Source: Sabethes cyaneus (lineage: Eukaryota > Arthropoda > Insecta > Diptera > Culicidae). Taken from it: DNA of 64,000 bases. The notes beneath the pieces were generated by a model. It had not been told where the DNA came from. It was given only the letters and a program-made list of their open reading frames with translations, and did not search any database. Each line of letters opens with the position of its first letter. Positions within the stretch are counted from its first letter, which is position 1. The DNA is taken from contig NC_071354.1 of NCBI RefSeq assembly GCF_943734655.1, positions 2,329,001 to 2,393,000 on the forward strand. Direction: 5' to 3'. This document shows positions 56,441 through 64,000 of the stretch, piece by piece. Made by a program: the position numbers and the translations under genes.

Positions 56441-59400
56441 ACAAGTATCCATATGTTTAATACCGTGGACACCTGTTCGTTAAACCATTTTCAAAATGAA
56501 CACTTTTCAATTTGAACACAGCCAGTTTAACCTGGCGCTCGGATAAAACCTCGTAACTTCACTGATATGCTTTCTAGATCTTTGTTATCCTCAACAATAT
56601 TGTTTGTTATAAAATTTCGCATCTTATTGTATATTTTAAGTGTCTGTATTTTTATTCCTCTAGTTGACGTTTATATCTAACTTTTTAAATAATGACTTCA
56701 GAAATTTTGTGTCTTCAGAAAAGTTGTTTGTCCTATCAAATTACAAAAAATTACCGAAGACGCTCCAATTGTAGGACTTACGGGAATGCAATTATAAATA
56801 TTTTAAAAACTCTAACACATTTTCTTCAGATGTGCAGCCGAAATTGGTAGTAGCCTACACCGCCTACACAAATTATCACAATCTGTATGCAATGAGTAAT
56901 TTGGTATTATTATTCTTGTATACTACCTGCTTTAGTAGGGCACGGGAGGGTATTTTCGGCCCATTAAGCGATGGCATCTATTTTTTCGGCCTGTTTGACC
57001 AAGACAACAAAATTTGCTATTGAAATTAGGCTAGCTGTCTCTATGGTGCCCAGAAAAGGAAACAATTATAAGTTATTTTTAAACGTCTCAGTGAAATCTT
57101 TTGTGAACATTTTATTCTATCAAAAATAATTACTGCATTGTCCACTCGTCACACTTGTTTCGAGGAAGCATTAAAATAGCACATATAAGTGAAATTTGGG
57201 TCATAGTAATATAAAGAAATCCATTAAAGAATAAAAATAAAAACAATTTGATTAAAAAAATCGTCAACAGTCGCAATCAACCATAGCAAAGGGCTTCGTT
57301 ATATTCTACCCGCGCATGACCCGAATGTTGATTTAACTGCAAATTATGCTTAACTAACAATCTTGCTATCCTGCAGCAGTAAAATGTCATCAGTTAGTTT
57401 CTCGATACTGATTTAACTGTATAAAATTTATGTCTCCACGGAGTGATTGCAGGCTCCATCGTTCCACCACCACCAGAACAAGCGAAGATACCAAACAGAT
57501 ATCCGATAATGGACATTAATGGTTAATAAAGAGAATAAAGAAATCTCGCTTTGGTAAGCGCTTAATGTCTTCCTATACATCAGCGATAATAGAGTTCCCC
57601 AAGCGCGATTAGCCTATGGTTGGAATCATTGGTGATTCTATGCTGCTATTCTTTTTATTCTTTCCTTATCAACAGAGAAGTATCGCTGTTTCGCAGACAA
57701 ATTAATTTTATTGCCCAACCGGCTCCGCTTCCGATCTGGACAAGAAAATCCAAACCGAGAATTGCCATTTTTCTCCCGCAAAACGTATTACTCCGGGGGG
57801 ACAAGAGCGCAAGATTCGCCTCGTTCGAAGCCAGCTCACGTCCACAAATCAATAAACATCTCCATGTTAATCCAACAAACAATAGCCCACAAATTCAGGA
57901 AGGTAGCTAAAAACCTGCCGATTTTTTTCTCCACCCTTTTTATTGGCTGGGAAGCTGACGTTGCTGCTGGTTTTGCACAAAAAAGGCTGTCACTGTGGAC
58001 AAACTAAAATATACATCTTTTGTTCTATCTGGGTTGAGCTGGGAAGAAAACGGCTTCCGAAACGCGCTTTGGGAGGTGAAAAATCCTTGATTTGCATACA
58101 AAATGCCCATAAATAAGCGAGTAGAATTGGTTGTGCAGATGGACAAAGAAATTGCCAGCTAAGCCATTCCTTTTCTCCTAAGCCATGTCGTTCCAATTCA
58201 TCAGAGCAGCAGTCAAGCCACCAAAAGTCAAACCCAGACCTTCAGTGCGATGCGGTAGCATTTCAGCATTGCTTACGAACTGGGTGGAGTATGTTATAAA
58301 AAAAAAGCTGGATCTTCAGCCTGTTACCGGTGCGACAGAATCTGCAGCAAAGGGCTGAAGATAGAAACTTCAGCCTAACATATCCTGTCGAATGTCAGCG
58401 AACAACTTGCAAAAGAACTAAATCCTTGTACTGGGGGCCATGAATGAATGAACTTACTGCCTGCCCGTGACGTCTTTTACTTTTAGACAAAAGGTAACCA
58501 CCGGCTGTAGATAAGCTCAAATGAAACCTTTACTTTCTGACGATATGAAATGCGAGGTCAAGGAAAATTCCCAATTCATGGAAAGACAACTGTGCGTCGG
58601 GTCACATTCAAGACGAATGTTCATTTCTGTAACTTTTATGGAAGGTCTGTGATGGCTGCACTACCACGTACGACTCAATCGAAGAGCGCATAAAAAAGCT
58701 CACCTTCGGCTGCCCGGAGCACCTTCGCCGGCACAATAGACTACGGTCCGGGCAGATTCACTTCCGTTCAACATTGTATCGAAGCTTGCACATTCCCGAC
58801 ACGGAAGGAATGCTAAACGGTGCTTACGAATCTCGATGATCGTTACTCCGCCGCACCGGTGTACAACCTCCAACCGTTAGCGTTGGTATCGAAACCTGAA
58901 AACATTCGCCGCAGACGCCCTGAAAGTGGTATCGCACTTCATTTGTTACGCCACCCGACGCCGGAGGATATGCGGGAAACTGAAAATAACGGAGGCAAAA
59001 ATCAGAATGAATGTGTGCGATTTGTGCTGAAAAAGATGTTTTCCTGTATTTAGATTTGAATAAAATATATCCATCGAATCGTCCGTAGGTAGCCCCGGGG
59101 TCCATCCAGAGGGCAGAGCAACTTTTGGCTTTGGCTCTTCGCTCGGAACGATTCAGCACAAAACATGCTTAGGAACGTGCTCTTCTCATGGTTCATCGTA
59201 CCGTCCGACTGCAAAAAAGGTGGAAGAAAAATCGACCCGGTGAAGAACTACAGGAAATGGATGCTCGTTGTATCGAACAAGCTGGTTTGAATAAGTAAGT
59301 AGCTAGCCAGAGGTGTACCAGATCCTAGCGAATACCCAACGAAGACGCATGATCATTTATGAATGTGCAGTTTTTCGTGAGCATGCTACAGGGAGGTGTC

Positions 59401-62335
59401 GCAATATTTATGCATCTTTCGAAAGGACAACAAACGTAGCATAGTTTGTTAGATTGATTCAAAGGCCTTCAGTCATCATATGGAGGTATTCATTCATTCC
59501 TCAATTTGTGTTATTTTTTTTAGCAAGTTTTGAATTTACTCTGCACCAATTGTGAATGGAGAACTGATTTCTAAACTTTTTCAAAATAATGTTCAGAGAA
59601 AATTATTTAAAACAATGTCGCTGTTGCAATTGCACATCTACCATTTCCGTAACTTTTCTTTAGAACCTTATTTTCAGTTTAAATTAGAAAACACTAATTT
59701 AATATTTTGTGATAATTTCAATTCTTCGATTGCACGTAACGAAGAGCAGGAGTCCAGCGGCGGCAGCAGTGTGCGCGGGCGGTGAATGTTCAAGATTTAA
59801 TCGTAGAAAATTCTTCGAACGTGACCCTTGCTAGGTGCTTCCGCGGCTAAATTCGCAAAAATAAATCACCGCCTCGAACGTGCTTCATTGGCTTGCATTG
59901 GTTAAAACGTAGCCGTACCTACCTAAACCCCATCGACTAACTTTCCACCGGCAAAAACACTCCACTCGGTTTCCCTTAGTTATCGACTTGATACAGGAAT
60001 GCGCTCGGTAGCTTCCGAAATGCACCCAACAAATCGCACCGGCATCCAATTGGACATACGGGGGCGACGGTGCGGAAAATTATAACAATTTGAACAAGCT
60101 AAAAGAATTATAAACTTCGACTTCCATTGCACACGGAGTGCATTGTTTTCCGCGTACCGGCAGTTCCTGTTTCGCTCGTTCTCCGCTGTTTTTCTTTCGC
60201 TTTTATGAGAGCTGTACCTTTTTCCCGACTAGCTTTCATTATTTGGTTTATAAAAGCGAGCGAAAACAGTTCTGATACATTAAACGTTTCAATTAAAATC
60301 AGTGTGCCAGTGAAAATGAGGTCGAATCAAGTGTGTTTCCGCTCGCCGTTCCCTCCAGTCAAACGAACTCAAATATTCATTTTTAATTCTCGGTTTTGCT
60401 TTTACCTACACTATTAATTCTTTGCAGCCAATAGGGCACACTTATCGAAAGTAGTTCTCAAGTCAGATATCTCGGTTACTAGAGTCGGTTTTGCGCGTTA
60501 TAATTACTCGTTTTCACGAACGTGAGGTCTGCTTGAGTTGCACCCAACGCGATAAAGCGATCAATTCCACTTGCCACTTGTCGGGAGTAAGTGCACACGA
60601 TATCTTTATTTTCCCTTCAACTTTGGCCTTATCAGCGCCACTCGTTCAATCCGTTCTCGAACAAAGCTGGCAGGTCATGTCTTATCGGAAAATGCATTCT
60701 CCAACTAACAAGTGAGGCACATAGTAAGTAGGCAAAATTTGCTGCACGGAAATTGCACTCCGGTTTTTATGCGCTCCCAGAAAGGCACACACAGTTGCAC
60801 TTAACTGCTCAATCAACGAAGGATCGTTTGTTGGAAAACTATAACACAGGGTAACTGTCCGGATGTTTTACCCATTCCTACGTACCGTGCTACAGAGCAG
60901 TCAACAAGTGGCGCTTTAGTTTCGTTATAGTGTAACAATAGCTGCCAGGATAAATTGTTGTTCAACCTTAAAAAGCACTTCACAACAGCGGATGTAGGGA
61001 AAAGGCGATTTCAAGTTGTGCAATATTTTTCGTGCACATGTCAGCACTTTTCACGTTTTTGATACGATCGTATTCCATGAACTGTTAACTTTTAGCGTTC
61101 CGCACCCTGTGAAGTGCAATATAGAGTTGGTATGAAGTTCGCTCAAGATTATTTTGAAAATCGTTGCTAGTGAATTAACCTTCATGTGATTGGTTTCGCA
61201 AAATAACGCAAGAAACGTATAAAAATCGTATGCTTAGTATTACCAATAAAACCTTTGTTACTTGTGTTTTGTTTTATGATGCAACTGGAGGAGGACTATG
61301 TGATTTTTTGAACCATCATGAAGCTAATAATTTTTGCACTGTTTAATGTGCTATTACCTATTAGTGGGAAATCTTTTGAGGTTAAAAAATTTCTGACCTA
61401 TTTTATGAAGCATTATGTATAATTCACTTTGAAACCTTTCATATTAAAATGTGTTTCCAGTGTTTGTGTGAAATTCATCATGCAACGGAAACGCGACTTG
61501 CCTGACAGGAATGATTTGAAATTCTTATGACAAAATAGCGGGAATTATTCGTGCATGCGATTCCTTAAAACTAAAACAAGGTTTTACACTTTATTTTGCA
61601 TCGTGCTTGCCAGGCAAAACTGGGCTAGAACTGTCACTTCTGTTTGATAGTGAGAATATACAACACCATTATTGCCACAAAGTATAATTTTAACAATTTT
61701 TGGTGGATGCGCATTACAATCAAAGCTAAATCCAAGAGAAACCTAGAAGTCAATGTCAAATCCGTTTCCTGTCTCACTTTCGGAAACAAATTTTTAATCA
61801 TGATGTAACCACAGACAAACAGACATAACACTCGTTTTCCATTCTTCGTACCGATTAAACCGCCATTTCAAATTTGGGCTTAGTTGGGAATGTTTCCGTT
61901 TTGGTCAAAGTAGCGCTTTTTGACGAAAGAAGGGGAATTCCTTATAAAAAATACTTGCTACTTCGAGGGATACTCCTGTTGCTATTTGATATTTGGGAAT
62001 GTCAATCATAGATGGTGCTAGTGTTCAGACTAATCGTGAGGTTCGATAATTTTTGTTGATTTTTCTTCTAAGAGTTATGTCTGTTTGTCTGTGATGTAAC
62101 TGTTCTATGACTCAACGAAGCAAAAAAAGCATGGAGGTCTGTGCCTAGGGGAACGAACGATGGGAGTATTGCGGCTTCACGTCACATGCACAAATATCCC
62201 TTCAGCTCTGTTTCCGTGCAAGACAACAATTTCGAACAAATTCTTGGAAAGGATGGCCGCTCACTTTTCTATGACGTTTCCCATTCAGAACATCAAATTG
62301 GACTAGATTTAATATTTAAAGATAAAATCGATTGA
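56441..62335. other. Non-coding DNA, no gene supported
   Basis: No recognisable gene, RNA or complete transposon in about 5.9 kb. 58820-59160 has overlapping frames on both strands without domains. A TATAAAAG at 60249 is not followed by an initiator or a sensible reading frame. Confidence 0.5.
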
Positions 62336-63080
62336 AGAAGAGGGGTGGTTTTGTACTCTGGCGTACTTCCGAAACACAGATATCAAAATGGTATAGGTTC
62401 AAACGCCGTGAAGAATCTTCGACCTGTTGGGTCGGGGGGTTTTGTTGCTTTTTTGACGTAGGACTACGTCTTACGGCAAGTTTCGAGATAGGGTGTCATT
62501 CCAAAAAATCAAAAAATGCGAGCGTCACGAAAAATGAAAGGTTTTGAGCACTAATAGCTCACCGGTTTTCCGATCGATTTTCAATATTCTTACACCAATC
62601 GATCGGAAAATCTTCTAAGAATTGAACCAAATGAAGAAAAGTATGGATTCTTGATGTTGAACTATTGAAAAATTGAAAACAATAAACCTATGCTTTACTA
62701 GAATTCTCGCTTCGTGATTGGTTGGAAGATTCTTTACGATGATCTAAACCTATACCAATTTGATATCTGTGCTTGGGAAGTAAGCCAAAACAAGTGACAA
62801 AGCTTCCTCATTTCAACAAGATTTCTTAACACCGCGGTTCAACCTAGACCATTTTGATGTCCTTGCTTGGGAAGCACGCCAGAGAGAGTGACAAAGCCCT
62901 CTCGTGCCAACAGATTTCTTACGAACGCGATTAAACGTAGTCCAATCTGATGTCTGTGTTAGGGAAGTGTGCCAGAAAAAAAGACATAAGTTCGTTGTCC
63001 CAACAGATCGCAAATTCTTTACTGCGAGACGATTAAACCTCGGCGAATTTGATATCTGTGTTGGAAAAATGTGCTACAGC
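62336..63080. repeat. Inverted and tandem ~94-bp repeat block around a palindromic core
   Basis: Four tandem units lie at about 62727-62817, 62818-62911, 62912-63005 and 63006-63080, with a unit like GATTTCTTACGAACGCGATT ... TGATGTCTGTGT ... GTGCCAGA. One more unit is inverted at 62336-62432. Between them, 62440-62700 carries GACGTAG-GA-CTACGTC (62456-62471) and TTTTCCGATCGATT with its inverse (62568-62611). Probably transposon-derived and non-coding. Confidence 0.75.
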
Positions 63081-63332
63081 TATAGTGTTCGGTTATAATA
63101 CGACTCTGTATGAATACGCATGCTTGCCGTTTCATTAGAAGTGTAGTGAAAAGATGTGCTGTTGATAAAATAGGATTGAATTGGCAAAATCCCTTCAACG
63201 TGGGAAACCATGGATAATAAAAACAATCTTTAATTTCAGTAAGGTAGCAGAAAAGTAATAGTTTGTGTTCTTGATTTTGTTAAATTGTTTTCAAATTCAC
63301 AATCTTTTGAGAATTGACCGTATTAGGATTGG

Positions 63333-63445
63333 GCGATACCGTATCGATACCCGCGATATCGATACTCGAAGGCCGATATTTCGATATATTTCATCGATAC
63401 TTACGACGTCGATATTATGCTAAATCGATAATTTCATCCCGATAC
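63333..63445 (+). promoter_or_regulatory. Dense CGATA/TATCGATA cluster
   Basis: Ten CGATA pentamers on the plus strand within about 113 bp, including perfect TATCGATA octamers at 63342-63349 and 63357-63364. In Drosophila, TATCGATA is the DREF site and CGATA the BEAF-32 motif. Function here is inference; the cluster could also be the end of a repeat. Confidence 0.5.
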
Positions 63446-64000
63446 TGTTCTGATAAAGCGGGATATGCAGCTGAAAAAATATAGACTAAAACTAGGTCAG
63501 GAAATGCTCAAAAAAACAAAATTTTTAGGATTTTTTCTCGCACTGTTTTCTTTTCGGGTAGCTTCTAAGCTTAATTCTCAAATTTACTTTATTAGAAATG
63601 ACCTCGACACAGCCGTTTTTATGTTAGACGACTTGAAACGAGCCAAACTGTGCCGATTTCGGTACAAGTGCCGAACTGCAAGATTTGTTAAATTCGTTAT
63701 AATTTTATCGATCTGGCAACCGTGCTGTGCAATGTGCTGAGTGTCCGACCCCTTGGAATTGACTCTTATGCAAAACCTTGAACAATGTCACTTACGTGTT
63801 TAACGCTTATTGAACAGTAAGTGCGTACGATATGCGATTTTCAGCAATTCGAAACTGACCAGAGAGCACATAGAGTAGTATTGGGCGTTGAAGGCATAAA
63901 GATTTTCCAGTTTTTTACGCGCCATAATTAGCGGTGAAAGTGGCAGAGGTGGGACAGAGATCGAGCAGAGCTAGAACCGGAAAGGAGCAACTCCCGGCGG
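63446..64000. other. Non-coding DNA to window end
   Basis: A 91-codon frame (63465-63740) has no recognised domain. A further ATCGAT occurs near 63707. No gene is supported. Confidence 0.45.

Noticed and set aside
55851..56460. 122- and 135-codon Ser/Leu/Phe-rich frames
   Set aside because: They are produced by the pyrimidine tandem repeat.
60249..60420. TATAAAAG followed by an ATG and a short frame
   Set aside because: No initiator at the right spacing, and the frame is short and unrecognised; a possible acceptor at 60427 leads to frames with stops.

Overview
This is eukaryotic, AT-rich, repeat-laden DNA that looks like an insect, most likely a dipteran and plausibly a mosquito. The basis is the repeat content (an RTE-type non-LTR retrotransposon remnant, a tRNA-derived SINE, Helitron ends, a Ty3/gypsy element, Tc1/mariner debris), a compact insect-style gene with a 75-bp intron and a TATA promoter, and the lack of any bacterial or organellar organisation. 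Species cannot be fixed from the sequence alone. Most of the window is intergenic or intronic; only one host gene is well supported.

Layout. 1-1972 is unique non-coding DNA, followed by a 1.15-kb array of a 7-bp repeat (1973-3120). 8122-10433 is a 2.3-kb dispersed repeat, with a paralogous copy at 34911-37450. Immediately beyond copy 1 is the host gene, a two-exon minus-strand gene (10508-11125) for a secreted, VPV-repeat, cuticular-like protein. 16733-19160 is a decayed RTE-type element carrying a nested SINE with a target duplication and a second 480-bp insertion. 24001-26530 is a Helitron-like element filled with about 14 tandem ~150-bp units. 26786-27115 is a transposase relic. 39835-40292 is a TA-flanked MITE and 40370-42084 a 1.7-kb foldback element. 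A second Helitron-like copy (45093-55705) is split by a structurally intact, very young 9.4-kb Ty3/gypsy retrotransposon (45440-54843). The right end (55706-64000) holds a pyrimidine-rich tandem tract, an inverted/tandem repeat block at 62336-63080 and a dense CGATA cluster at 63333-63445.

How parts work together. In the retrotransposon, a Gag-like ORF and a Pol ORF are joined by a textbook -1 frameshift signal (A AAA AAC followed by a hairpin). The retrotransposon's 4-bp target duplication can be checked against the paralogous empty Helitron sequence at 24341.

The most interesting signal is a family of five 45-nt motifs matching type I hammerhead ribozymes with a minimal stem III (9423-9467, 36334-36378, 35391-35435, 31189-31233, 31280-31324). 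They share the CTGANGA and GAA core, and both stem I and stem II show compensatory changes between copies. One sits in a 126-bp insertion flanked by an 11-bp duplication, with the paralogous repeat copy preserving the empty site. Two others form a perfect 54-bp palindrome. This fits a small ribozyme-bearing retroelement (Penelope-like LTR or animal retrozyme type).
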